In this document: one piece after another, positions 27,201 through 40,300 of the stretch
How positions within the stretch are numbered: position 1 is the stretch's first letter
Layout: each line of letters starts with the position of its first letter
Assembly: GCF_000524195.1 (NCBI RefSeq)
Contig: NW_020170381.1
Coordinates: forward strand, 85,366-149,365
From: Echinococcus granulosus
Lineage: Eukaryota > Platyhelminthes > Cestoda > Cyclophyllidea > Taeniidae
Direction of reading: 5' to 3'
Length of the DNA stretch: 64,000 nucleotides
The notes under the pieces: generated by a model
Database searches by the model: none
Told to the model about the DNA's origin: nothing
What the model saw: only the letters and a program-made list of their open reading frames with translations
Translations under genes and position numbers: made by a program

Positions 27201-30200
27201 TCAATAAACTTTATCACGTTTTACTCTTTCTTTCCTTATTGCCCTACTTGATGCTCATCCATGACGGTGATTAGGAGAGATCTACCAAGGACTAAGCTTA
27301 TCAATGCAATGTTTATGTGAATGGATGACTTTCTGAGAGTTTAATTAATTGGTACTTTAATTCATTCACTCAAAAGTGTTTTATATTGAAGACGTTTGTT
27401 TACCTAACACGATAGCTGCGGGTACCTTTCGTACAGTTTCCCACAATTCCACTTTTTAGAAAATCCGCAACGCATTATTTACCCAACTACGTTACCGGAT
27501 CTTTGATGGTTAAAGCGGTAGGGTTTCCAGCTGCTATTATGTGCATGTTAAGTCTTGCTTAAAACCTATTGAATCTTGCACAAATCGCGTGCTTTCTCCA
27601 TGAGTTAATTAAAAGTCGTAAAGACTATATGTAATCCCCTTCAGTTGGTGACTTCGATAGGAAGGACTGGTACACAAACCTAACCCTGTAAGCAACCACT
27701 TGTCTCGAAAATTAAAGATTGTACTACGTTAGTTTCTAATGGCCGATATTGCGGTTGCGGTTATTTCCATTTCAAATTATAAACAGCCAAGTGTGTTTAA
27801 ATTTATGACACCAAGTACGAATCATGATCCTATAGTTTATCACTTTGATTCAAAAATTTTCCAATTCTCGAACATTAAATAGGATGTATGAGCTAAAACA
27901 AGTATTCGAAGAGCTTCCTGTCTGGTATTCTGCGAACATATATTCATCAAACACCAACTATCCATTTATTGTTTTTCCATTCATTTGTGTGCTAAGAATA
28001 AATCTTTAGTTTAAAATATAATTACCTAAACTAGACGAGTGAAATCTAGTATGCAGTAAATGCGGAATGTTCGCCAACAATACTGGAGGAAAAAAAGGGG
28101 TAAAGTCGAATCTAGCTTATTACAAAACAAAACTGGTTGGTAATTACAAAGGTAGTCTCAATGTCCATTTTTAATCTAAGTATCCATGTACAAGTTAGCA
28201 TTGAGGGCAATGTAATGTAGTGGATCTTAAAACGAAGTTTTTCTGAGTAAACCACCCATTTTTAATTGTAGGGGACATTTCAAAAAGCATTTAATCAGAA
28301 AGACGAAGTGGCCAAAATTCCATAAGCAACCCTATGAAAAATGATGAGGCGTGAATGAACATGCCAGTCGAAGTACCCCCATTACTTGACTACTTATGGC
28401 TTTGCAAAATCAGCATTTTAATTCGTCAGATTGCTTGTAATTTATCATTTTTGACGCGTTACGAAACTAAGTTTCTAGGTTCTATTTCCGAAAAAGTAAT
28501 ATTAGGTTAGCACAGAATGAATTAACACTTGAGCGTACCTTCTAGGTAGTCCTTCCGTGTATTTCTTCTGCGATCAAATTGTAGCAAGTGCAGTTTAATT
28601 TTATTCATAAAATCCTTATTTCTTTTACAGCACTGCTGTTTCACGGAAATTTTTATCTTATCGAGTTAGATATAGTGATTGCAATATTCTTCCGAAAACA
28701 TTGCGAAATCACTTGAGGACACGCTGGGACACCTCTAAAAAGTAAGTTTGTGAAGTGGGAACTTTGGTCAATGAAAATGAAATGAGAAATTCCGAAACAA
28801 ATGTACTACCTAAAGGCATACGAATTCGAGTTGCAGCCTCTATCATATCCATCTAGGTGTAAACAGTCTAGATAGTGGGTAGGAATTTGCAACATCCAAT
28901 ATCACGACAGACAAATCAAATAGTCAAATAGGCAGGAAACACATTAATTCGCACGAAAAAAGTCGTTTGTGATTGGTGTTAGAAGTATGTGATATTTTTA
29001 ATGGTCTTGGAAGAAAAAACAGCGCTGTTTTTCATTATACAGCCGCTTTCGATCACAATATATATGATGAAATTAATTGCAAATCATATTAACATTTGCT
29101 TTAAGAGAAATTTAAGGAAGCCTTTGAAGGCGAGAAACACTTATCAGTAATATTTAAGTGGGGAAGATTAGGTTAGAGAGTGGTGGAAGAGTCTATTTGT
29201 AATCTTGGGAGTTACATTTAAAAAAATAAAGCTGTCAAATATGTGTTTGATAGGGGTATTGATTCAGTATTATATCTAATTGCCTTCAACACTGTATACA
29301 TATTTAAATTCTTTATTGTAACAAAATAAGGAAATCATCATGATAGTCTTGAAGTCTAATGCTCACAGTTCCCTTAATTGCAACGAAATTATCTCATTTT
29401 GTACCTTTTACTTTCTTTCTAAGGTTTACGTATTCCGCATCTTAATTTCTCAAAAACCCTCACCAAATTTCGCAAGTCCTACATACTACTCCACTACTTC
29501 AACAGACAGCACAGGATTTACAATTTGATTGTAGGTACTGGTGAATTTATTAACAATTTTCAAGCGAACAAATTCTCTTGTATCCCACCACGTATGCTCT
29601 AAGACCTATTTTATAGTCCAAATTTTATAGGTAAGTTCAGGCCCACTATTTCCTCTTTGTAAAATTATACGGTAGTTTTCACTTTGTTCGTGACTGTTGA
29701 TCGGACTTCGTTGTTATCAAAAACAGATTTTATCGGTTAATTGAGGTAGATAATTAAAATGAAATTTACATTTGGTAAATTGAGATAAAGTAATTCAGCA
29801 CGCGCCCACCCCATTCAGTTGTGTTTCAAGGTACGAAAAAACATGCTACTAGGCTTTACTTTTTCAAAAGTACTCATTTAAGTATGCAACATGTTCCACA
29901 TTAAGCGTTATTTGAGCAGAAGTCGCTAAGGATTTAATGCAGGAATTTTGGTAAGAGCAGCTGGAAGCAAATGGAGAACATCTAAGGAATGAAGATTATT
30001 ACTGTTTTTACCAAAACAAACAGATTTTCTTGAAACTAAAGCGTGTATTAAACACTGGTATTGCGTACTGTAAAATAAAAATTGGATGCATTATAAGTTG
30101 TTTGTCAAGAAGTCCCATGAATGCCGTTTAATTCGACTTAAGACTCAAATAGACTCCGCTATTTGCACAACGGTCTCATTCTTAAACGTTGAAGTTCAAA

Positions 30201-32280
30201 GATTCAAATACTCAACCCAAGATTAACGCATAAAGCCAGCAGTTGTGAATGAAAAGCTAGAAGTATCTCGATGGTCCTGTGGGTATATAATTATAGTTTG
30301 ATCTGCATTTTTTTGGAACCTCATCTCGCAAACATTCAAACAAACTATAAGCACGCGTGTGGATTCTTACCCATTCTGTACACGGCTGGCCTCTTCTTCA
30401 GCTGGAGTCTAGGCAAGTGCGTCTCGTCTCCACTTGTCGCGGGTGTGATAAATGACTTTTGTTGCGGCACTTTACATGGCTTCAACTTATCAAAGCACAG
30501 ATGCCTATGTTTGCACCCGAACGCGTTTCCGCAAATAAGAGTACTTTGCTCCAGCTTGTACCTCCGATTCTGCTGATTCAGTTCCAATGGATTGACTGCG
30601 CATATTGCTGCTTCAAGTACCTTCTTTATTCCGGATGTCATTATCAAATTCCTCAATGTTCTATGAATGACTCGTTTTAATCAGTTCTGTATGCTGCCTA
30701 TACTAGTCATGTGATGGGAGTGTTACGGGGTACTCAATGTTTTATATGTATAATATGAAGTTATAAAGTGGTACACTTATTATTATTATTTAGCCTACAC
30801 TGTAAATGAAACCAATCCCTATGGTTGTCAGTATGCAAAGCACTCTTAAAATTACATGAAAAGTTATTCATTGACGGTATAATTTGAATTCACTTGTAGT
30901 ACATTATGGTAAGGAATGAATTAACTTAATTTGGGTGAGCAGACGGTTCGAGTATACTCTACGTATATAAATCGTTAGGATCAAGAAATAACAAGTGCAT
31001 GAAGTTTTTACGTATCCTAGTTTTATTGACAAAAAAAATCAATTAAAAAAGTTGAGGAACATCAATTTTTTCACTAGTTTATGCTTCCTAACCGGTTATT
31101 ATGGGTTAAGGTGAAGAGTTTTGGCATACAATCCCTAATATAATTCTGATAAACAATTTGAGTTGATGACAGCAATATATTGCGTAAGGACAACATTTGA
31201 ATTGACTGAAATTAGAGAACGTACATAAAAGGGACTGCCCACCTTTCTTGGTTATCGGATAATAATTGGTAACCCTCATTTATGAACCATTAATAAATAA
31301 GGGACTCGACAGAGCTATCTATAAAACTGACTTTTAAAAATCAAGCAAGGGAGGCTATTAGTGAATTTTCCGAGCATCTACCTGCAGTCAGCAAGTCTGA
31401 GTCACTACAGGAATCCTGAACGTATTGTCACTTTTTATTAAATAATAATAATTGTTGGCAAACTCATTCTAAGTAGGAATATCAGGGGTCGCCATCGGCG
31501 TCTAATCGGTTTTAATATAATAGAAAGTGACAAAATTCAAAACTTGAGCATTTATAACAAGGGTCGTTTAAATAAATGTGCACTACTAGTTCAATTTCAG
31601 TAGAATGCGCTACGGCTTTTCCACTGTTTCATTGGCCTTTTCCCATCATGTAACAACTTTACACGACCCAACGACTAGGATTTATTTAAACAAACTTATC
31701 TACTAGGAGACCATTGAAATTAAGTTCGTCTGTTCGATTAAAGGACAAAAAAGATTTAAAAAATGGTATTTACTACTATGATTTTGAACTAATCCGATGT
31801 TTTCTCAGGAAGTAGGCATAATTTCGGACGTTAAGATTTTCATTGCAAATTCTGATGCTTTGGGACTTTTTTCATAGTAGTCAAGCTTAAAATGATGAAT
31901 TCTACGTTTAACTATTATAGATAATGGGTCAATGAAATGTCTGAGACTAATTCGAAAACCAGTATCTGCCCGTTCTCAATGACAAATAATTTCCCAATTT
32001 TTAAATCGAGTGAAATGCTCCTATTATTTATTAGCATTGCGAGAAACATTAGTTTCAAATTCATGTCCAAGTCATATTCCAGTTCAGTCAAAGTGTTTTC
32101 AGGAAATCCAGGTCACTATTTGCTTAATCTTGTGGGCATTGGTGTCATTCGGTTGGGTATGCCGGTATAAATAATCACAAAGTCAGTCTATTTATGGATT
32201 TAGCTAAGTAAATAACTAACACTACTAAGCTAGGTTCGCAGCCCTCGCAGCCTTTACTTATTTAAGTATCGTGCTTGAAT
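27201..32280. other. Gene desert beyond the Hox4 3' end
   Basis: AT-rich sequence with no recognised gene. Overlapping frames of about 100 codons on both strands at 30271-30680 mirror each other and show no domain. Since Hox4 is transcribed toward this region, an extended 3' UTR or readthrough transcript could enter it. Confidence 0.5.
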
Positions 32281-32300
32281 TCGTATTTTTATGAATACGA
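32281..32300. repeat. Short perfect inverted repeat just beyond the candidate Hox4 poly(A) signal
   Basis: TCGTATT and AATACGA form a 7-bp stem around a 6-nt loop. On the Hox4 strand it begins about 18 nt after the candidate AATAAA, the usual zone of cleavage. The function is unknown and a chance palindrome is possible in AT-rich DNA. Confidence 0.3.
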
Positions 32301-32317
32301 CCGTGTTTAAAATATGT

Positions 32318-32323
32318 TTTATT
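32318..32323 (-). terminator. Candidate polyadenylation signal AATAAA for Hox4
   Basis: On the minus strand this reads AATAAA, about 300 nt after the Hox4 stop codon, giving a 3' UTR of plausible length. The hexamer is common by chance in this AT-rich genome, so the assignment is tentative. No miR-10 seed match (CCCTGT on the + strand) is present between it and the stop codon. Confidence 0.3.
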
Positions 32324-32625
32324 TTGTCTCAGAACGCCAAATATCCAGATAAAAAGTTGCATAGAACTTGTGCAATGTATTTCAATACAATAGGTATGTA
32401 CTTAAACAGACCATTGAAATATACACCCATTAGTTTTGAGGTAGTGAAGGCGCTTTTTTCTACATACATCGGCATGACCTACTTCCCATTGACTGAAGCC
32501 ACAGTTTCATGTGCGAACGTGGGGGTATGCGGAAGTGCATTTACTTTGGGTCGGAAAGAAAGGGGATATTGGCAAAAGGACAAGATTCGGCACGTTGGTT
32601 TTGACATATGTGCAGGGATGTTCCA

Positions 32626-33776
32626 CTATTTTTCAATTCGACACTCCTTTTTCATACCCCCTCCCACCATATTAGGAAGTCCGATTTCATTTCCTGCATT
32701 GCTGCCTGATATTGCTAATTCATCATCTGAAGGGAAGTGGGGATGCTTATGAGTCGCAATGAAAAATGGTGAGCTGCTATTGTTATTAGTGTTGTCTACA
32801 TAATCCCCGTCATAGGATGGATTGACGATGTGCCGCATTTGCTGGTGCTGTTGCTGCTGAGAAGGAACTTTTGACGACCAACCACTCGTTAGGAGGCCCG
32901 AGTAAAAATCCGTTGGGGCTACAGCAAGGGTATTAGAAAAGGGGTTATTGAGAGGTGGTAGCGAAGGTGGAGGAGATGTTGATTGCGTAGAAGTTGTTGG
33001 ATAGTTAAAACTAAGTTGGGGCGGGGACTGCTGATAGCATCTGTCGTTGAACCACACTGAGTCTAATCCACTTTCGTCATCGTAAAATCTTTTTGGTGGT
33101 GCTGAAAGTGGCGTCAATCCCGTAGCCTTGGCTGCACCAGTGGTTGGAGAGAGATACTTTGGGAAAAAGGGTAAAAACCGGGTTGACATCATCGGATCTC
33201 CACCGACGGCACTCACGTCAAAACCATGACGATTTGAGCAGAATTGCATCGACTCCTGGTTGCGCATGGGAAAGTTTTGATTTGGAACAGTGAGAATCGG
33301 TGCCTCTGAAAGACGCTGTTTATTTCCTGGCAAACAATGCTCCTTCTTCCATTTCATTCGGCGATTCTGAAACCATATCTTTATCTGTCTTTCAGAAAGG
33401 CTGAGTGTGTGCGCGATTTCGAGACGCCGTTTCCTTGTTAGGTACTTGTTATAATGAAATTCCTTTTCAAGTTCTAGTATCTGCTGTCTAGTGTAAGCAG
33501 TGCGAGTTCGTTTTGGATCGCAGGAGGAGCCTACCATATCCAAACTCAAGTCATCTCCACCCATACCACTTGCAGCGTCACTGTCTTCACTACCTTGATT
33601 CAATGAACCCACTGACTCCGAGGTATTTTCAAGCTTATCGGAATCAGAAAAGGCTTTCTTCGAAGGCAATGGATCGTCTTCGAGTAATCGCTTCCGATTT
33701 TTGATGCCCTCACTGGGTTTTTGGGAGCTGAAATTCACTTGCTTGCCCGTTTTAACAGGACCTTGAGCTACAAGGC
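32626..33776 (-). CDS. Hox4: Hox4/Deformed-class homeobox protein, coding exon 2 (homeodomain)
   Basis: A nuclear sequence-specific transcription factor that gives anterior-posterior positional identity. The exon opens after ttttaccttttag (AG at 33778-33777); its first two bases complete the Gly codon split by the intron. The joined CDS is 2022 nt, or 673 residues. The homeodomain spans residues 378-437 (33516-33337), starting [10 protein letters not shown] and ending with the helix-3 motif [13 protein letters not shown], with Q50, N51 and R53 present. Hox4/Dfd-type features are PKR at its start, [24 protein letters not shown], and LPGNK after it, resembling LPNTK of Dfd. Before the homeodomain is a Ser/Asp/Glu-rich linker; after it come Pro/Ser/Thr-rich sequence and a short Gln/His run, typical of activation regions. 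Compared with usual Hox4, K24, K29 and L32 replace Arg, Arg and Ile. Class assignment is strong; exact orthology to Hox4 rather than Hox5 rests on the homeodomain flanks and nearby mir-10. Confidence 0.95.
33337..33516 (-). other. Hox4: Homeobox (60-codon homeodomain)
   Basis: Encodes a full 60-residue homeodomain with no insertion. Helix 3 carries the ANTP-class DNA-contact residues I47, Q50, N51 and M54, so TAAT-core binding is expected. The N-terminal arm is basic (PKRTRT). Confidence 0.96.
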
Positions 33777-34539
33777 CTAAAAGGTAAAACCAACGGATTT
33801 ACCATAATAAGATTGTGTTTTTATTTGTGCCGCTGAATTAGTCAGCCCTACCGAACAGGCACTTTTCTCGAGTTTGCTATATTCAAACACCGTCTAGTCA
33901 TAACGCGCATGCGTGTCTATCCGTCTGCTCGTTGACGTCGAAACCTGGCGTGGCAGTGTGTTTGTCTATGCACACAAAGAGACCGTAAAGGCAGGATGAG
34001 ACGCAGCCTAAACATTTGACTATTTTTTATTTTCTCTCGTTGGTGGTAAGGTGGTGGAATTTTCGTGCCCATGATAACTGACACATTTTCGTGGTATGAA
34101 GTTTTGTATATACTTTGATCATTCTTTTTAGGCTAAAAAATGGTAGTTTTTCACATTATTAATAGAATATCATTAATGTGTCAAGTATTAAACTGTTAAC
34201 CTACTGCAAACAAAGAGTATGCAACAGTTATGAATCTACGTTACAAATACAATGATTGAAATCAAATTAACAGACTAACACTGATCTCGCTTTCCAGGAT
34301 TTCTCTATAACCACTTTCAATTACCGATTGACAATAAGACAAGGTTTCCACTCTCCTAAACCAAGTAAAATGCACCAATTTGGTAGAAGACTTTACAAAA
34401 TGAGTGGGTATAGGCGAACTCATATTCCGCAAACAAAGCAACTATCACATGATTCGGAAAAATTGTTGGAACCAACGTTTCTAAAATAGCGTTTTTAGTT
34501 GCTTTATTAACTTAAAGGCAACCACCTAAGTGGTCGATT

Positions 34540-34925
34540 TTGCCGTTGTGGTGCATAAGGTTGACAATCGGCGGAAGCTTCAAAGTAGTAGAAGAGGGGG
34601 TGGTGGTGGTGGCGAACCACGAGACGGTGGGTAGCCAGTTGGGGTGGTTGCAGAAACAAAAAGCAGGATACCACGCACGCACGTGCTTGTGGCTGCTAGC
34701 ACGCGCGTTATATGTAGGTGCATGCGAACGTCAAATCTCGCGGACTAGCAGCTGCTTTTACGCGGCTTCTTTTGTTCACCTTTACCACTCCTGCCTCTCT
34801 CTCCTTCACCTCCACCTCCTCCTCTTTCTCCACGAAATCGTCCGGTCGAACTTCATAAACACTGATATGCTCGTATGCGTGTGAATAATGTGTGATGTCT
34901 GACCGAGCTCTTGTCATTGGGAGGG
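34540..34925. other. GC-rich intronic island
   Basis: The segment contains gaagagggggtggtggtggt, an alternating run cacgcacgcacgtgc, cacgcgcg and then a pyrimidine-rich tract (ctcctgcctctctctccttc; cctccacctcctcctctttc). It lies about 0.8 kb inside the intron from exon 2. Overlapping frames on both strands reflect composition rather than coding. An enhancer role is possible but unsupported beyond its position in a Hox intron. Confidence 0.3.
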
Positions 34926-37250
34926 TCTCCTGCCTACCCCTAACACTGGTGCAGACTGTTGCATGGTAAGAAAATTTGTTAGTAGAACATGAGCATATCC
35001 ATCCTCAATCGCATTCATTGAATGGAGATGCCGCAGTACCGTATTATTATAATGCGATTAAGATTTTCTCAAATCACTTTTGAAGGTCAATAAACCATCA
35101 AAATGTTTAAAAGCTTAAAAGCCGCCTCGTGAGGTGACAAATCTATTGTAAGAGCCTGTTCGAATTCCCTTGAATAAGCACATACTTCTAATTCCTTGCA
35201 ATGAATTAACTAATTCTAATCGAAAAGCAAGCATAAAAGGTTCCCATCAGATTCAATTTAAGTAAGATCTTTCCAAAATTAATCAACTTTAATCAACGAA
35301 ACTATTAGTTTGTTCATATGCTGAAATTTAATTTTCACTCGTAGCTTATACAAAATCAACTCAGGATTAATATTATATTCTCAAATGCACAATCTATACA
35401 TTTAATACACAAAACAAGCATTATTCTGTCATACAAGCAGTCATAACTTAATCATTTTTGTCTAAAAATTGATTTAGACGTTTTTAAAAAATAATATGAA
35501 AGGAAATATTAATCAAACACCTGAATGGATACTGGATGGATTAATAATTGCTAAAAGCACTTTGACGTAAGTGGCAAATTATATAGAAAACCAAAGGATA
35601 ACGTTAGCGTTTTTACAACTGAGACATTCTACGGATGCACTGTCATTCATAAGGAACAGTTAAAAGAAGCAATAATAGTGTAGTTTTAATGTGTGATGGC
35701 TCACCAGCCTGCGTAATAGAAGAGAGGCAGGCTAGTGTAAGTAAAAGGGTAGACGATAGAGGGCGAGAGCAGAAGTGGCTTAAAAAGTCTCCATCAATAT
35801 TGCCATAAAAATACAAACTAATAGACTTTGCCTGCAGCTACTGATGTTGCTACTTCGGTACGACCGGTGGTCATTTTTTCACTCCCCGCAGAAGTTAGTA
35901 GATAGGGTGCTTCTAGGGTCGATGCTAAATGCCACAGTCGGCTGACCAGTTCGACAACACTGGCATGTATATAGTGTAGGCTCAGTTACGGAAGCAGGAG
36001 TTCGTTGAAAAGTCAGAGATGTTAATCTGTGCCATTCACAAGTACAAAGTGTAACTACGTAAGAATCTCAACTAGCAAAGCTCAACTTTGGTATTATCGA
36101 AAGTTTTATGTACTGCCTCCCTACGGTGAAACCGACAACCACATGTAATGAAGGGCCAGTAATTATATGATCATTTAATTTTTGTAAAGCTTATCACGCC
36201 TTGAAAATGAAGTTAAATCAAAATATCAATTACACGGCTTAAACTTTTTGAGTGCTCTTTCAAACGCTTGATCCGTTTTAGTTGGGGGCAGTCATGAATG
36301 TATTCCTTTGATTTGGTTACAGATTTTTGGCCAACAGCTTCTGTTGCTGTTATTGTTACCATTATTATTTGGACCGCAATTCACAGAGAAAAATTTTAAT
36401 GTTAGTTTATGGAGGAGTTTAAACTAGTCAACGCAAAACTAAGGGATTATTACACTAAAAATCCTTTTGTACACGATAGGTCCATGTAAAGAAGTAGCTA
36501 ATTAAATACCACTTGGAGTTTTTCCAGCCACTGACTAATACAATGTCTCCTTTCTGTGAATTGGCAAGCAAATGGTAATGCAATTTTGTTAAGTATTCGG
36601 TTTCGGTCCTCCTAGTGCCTACCCTCACTTTCAGTTCAATTGCTTTTTGCATCCATTACCCTTGGAATCAATCCCTTCTCATGACAATTTACATTGCAAA
36701 GTTTTTGTCACTCATGAATTTTCAAATGTAACTGCTGCACTATCGACATTTTATAGTTTCATTTTATATTTCGGCTCTATTCCTTAGTGGTTCATCAAAA
36801 GGGTTCGGGGACAAGCCTAGATCCAATATTATCCACTTTGCCATAAAATGTTGCCAAAATTGTGGTATGCTGGAACCAGTCCAGTACAGGATAGATAAGG
36901 GCGGTTTATAAAATAACGAGAATCGGAAGCGTCCGACGGTAGTAAAAGGTAAACTTCGGGTCTGCTGGTGTGTTTGGCTCTGTGTAGGAGAACGGGCGCT
37001 CAGACACAGACGCGCATGCCACTTTCCCGTCCGATAATCAAAGTTTCCGACACGCGCAAGCACAAACACGTTTTCGCCTTCATACACATTCACACACATT
37101 CCACCTATTTGCTTGCAAGCGTTCGCGCATTTCGAGGCCTAAGCGTCAAAATGTCTTCGCTCCTCTGTCCACTATTCGTATTGCAGTTTTCATTATATGC
37201 ACCACCATACAAAAAACTGGAGTTTTTGCCGTTACAATGATAATCGTCCT

Positions 37251-37350
37251 NNNNNNNNNNNNNNNNNNNNNNNNNNNNNNNNNNNNNNNNNNNNNNNNNN
37301 NNNNNNNNNNNNNNNNNNNNNNNNNNNNNNNNNNNNNNNNNNNNNNNNNN
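37251..37350. other. Assembly gap (100 N)
   Basis: Exactly one hundred N bases, the conventional placeholder for a scaffold gap of unknown size. It lies inside the Hox4 intron, beside a GC-rich patch on its left flank. Any exon or regulatory element hidden here would be missed. Confidence 0.99.
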
Positions 37351-40300
37351 CAAATCGGTGACAAAAAGATACTCGTGCGAAATAACCTCGCGACACGCAT
37401 ATCAAAGGCACGTTTTTTTTCAAATAACAGCACTCACTTATAATTTGAAGCATACACTTACTGTCAAAGATTTAAACCACTCTACGCTATGCATCGTTCA
37501 GTGTTAGGGATAATATTTCACTACCGTTAAGTAAGACACCTCTCAATTGGGGCCACATATTGCCATTTTTTGATTTAACTATGCGCATATGGATGTAGGA
37601 AGAGGCCAGCTTTGCAGTAACTTACTGACGCATACAAAAGGGTCCATTGTTCCCTTGTTTCAGAAAACAAATTTGGAAAAAAAGAAAACCTGATGTTCCC
37701 ATTATGTTTAATTGCAAACAGGAATAAAAGTCTAAATGGGATTAAGTGAAGTTTTGAAAAAAAAATGGACACAAAAAGCGATGCGTTTGGTAATACTACC
37801 TATAAAGTGATAAGAAATTTATCGAGATTTTCACTCCTGACGATTTTTGAAAAGGGAGAAAGAACATGCCGATTGGCTGACGATGGGTTGCATACCAATG
37901 TTTCTTACTTATAAATAGCATGTGGAAAGGCGAAAACGGTGTACGGTTGTGTTTTTTACCCAACCTGAAAAATGCCTTAGGGCATGTGTGCATCATCCAA
38001 CCGGGATTGACAGCAATGTAGTGATGTCGGGCAAACACCACTAATAATGAGATTCAATAAATTCTCTTTAACTGTGTGCATATAGACACGCGGCCATGCA
38101 GGACGAGGGCACTTTTAAATGGGAATTATACCGGACGGCGGTTTCTAATGTTGACCGTTAGGACTTCGAATCAGTGCTGCCACTAACACTTCCCATCAAG
38201 CTTCACTGACACTAAAAATAAATGTTAACTAAACAATTACCATTATTATGACACGATTGTCGAGTTGTTGTGTAAAATGAGAGTCTTGCTACCCTTTAGA
38301 AATAATATCTGCTTAGAAGATCTCCAACACAATAGCTGGTAGGCCTGCCTAAGAAAGCCACGTCTAACTATTATTCATCAACTGCGTCACTATGAGTCAC
38401 CCTGCCCCTCCATTCTAGAAATACTCATTCTACCAGTAAATCCCCGGGATCACATTAAAGTGCATCTTGTAAACAACGGAAATGTTGACTTCCACAACAT
38501 CAATAGGAAAAATAGTAGGAGAAAGGAGTCTCCAATTACAAACTTACAGTAAGTATAATTGCAATTCGGTTGAGATTTCTTTAATTTACTACATAATTTC
38601 ATTTAGTAAATGAGATTCATCCGTGTATGGGTGCGATGGAAAAAGCAAGTCCTTTTACTTGTGAGTGGTGCCCAAATGATTCAGCCTACTTAAAAATAAC
38701 CCTTATTAAGATAAGATGTGCTCGTTGCTTCTATGTCAAACGCTTTTTAACGCCTCTCCCGAACGTCAGTCGCTTTCCCTTGCATCTGTGACGGTGATTG
38801 CCTTTTAAGCATCACTTTCTGTCTTTGGTGACATTTAATGTTCTGATTTCTAACACAACAGATTCATAAAAATAACGAAAGCAACTAACTTGCCCAATGT
38901 GTTTGCCGTATATTGCTTTTAGGACAAAGAAACGCTTCAATCGGCACTTGTAAGGTGGAAAATGTTGTATTTCTGTAAGTTTATAGACCTTATTTTATCT
39001 ACTTGGAACATAAAAATAATTAGTTTGTTTCCCCAGTTTATAATTTGAAACGATACCCATTTTAAAACCAAGCAAAAAAGAATTTACATACTAGGATTCT
39101 TGAATAAAATTATTCTACACAATGAATGTACTCTGTGGGGGGGTCAGTATCCATACGTCAGATCAAACGCAGATTAAAAATTTCTTGTCAATGTCGTTTG
39201 TTCTACCTACCTAATAGGCACTAACAATCATACTCTTAGGAAATGTCGTAAGTAATGTGAAAAACATTAGTTAATTAAGTAAAAAATTTGACTCAGAATG
39301 TTGTATTTGGCTATCAATTGAGTTTTGAAAAATCTACCATAATACAGTGAACAAAAACAGATTTAAAAGCTTAGCTATGTGTTCAATTAAAGACGATATT
39401 TCTGTTCCCTTATAAACTTCTAATTAATCTTGCATTGTATCACTTGATTTGTCTTCCAATGGTGCAGTCACTTTCTCCAAAGATTCCGGTAATCACGAGA
39501 AGCGAAACGAATAGTCTATGACGGATTTGTAACACACTTTCTGGAATCATTGCTGACAGGGTCACGCAACAAATCAGTGTTGCTTCTGTTGCGAAATTTT
39601 TTCTCAACATTAACATGAACGGCTGTCATTTTGGTGAGATGATCATACCTATATTACCCAAGTTATCTTGAGCCTTCGAAGTGGATAATTAAAAAATTTG
39701 AAAACAAATTTGTATGCAGTGTGCTTGGATGTCATAAAATTATCATTTAAACAAATTTGTCGACTAGCTCTCGGTCTGATAGCTATGTGTTAAAGTAAAC
39801 GGGTTATTTTGAGAAAATCGTTCGCCGCAATGGAGTAGAGGTACTTTTGACGGGACTAGCACTCCAATTGTGGTAGCTGATGTGTTGCATTAGCTCTCAT
39901 TTATTAACACCAATACAATAATTAATATCAGTGAACAGTGACAAATGTCAACTCCTTGTTTTTTATTTTGACTTATTTGAAATAATGCTCAGAAATTGAG
40001 TACGGCTCGAATCATGACTAAAATTGAGCATAGGTCCTAAGAAAGACAAAATAGTATTGAAATCCTAACTTCATGAACAACGGTTACCAGGTGGGAAACT
40101 TTTGCGAAAAAAAATATAAATTATTTTTTGGTCCACCTAAGGTGATCAAAAACGCGGCATTAAGGAGCCGGAAAAAACTTTTCCATGGTATTCTCGACTA
40201 CGGTGCAGAGTTCAAGCATGCTGAGGTAGTCCATTGAAATTGTACAATGTGTATGTATTTATCATATCGTTTAATTCGGAATATACGGATAAAATCATCT

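Noticed and set aside
32436..32446. tgaggtagt resembling the let-7 seed
   Set aside because: Similarity ends after nine bases, no hairpin forms, and flatworm let-7 differs.
32318..32625. Possible miR-10 target site in the presumed Hox4 3' UTR
   Set aside because: No six-base seed complement (CCCTGT on the + strand) occurs between the stop codon and the candidate poly(A) signal. A longer 3' UTR could still hold one.
32291..32752. 153-codon + strand frame overlapping the Hox4 3' end
   Set aside because: It is antisense to the end of a well-supported coding exon and shows no domain.
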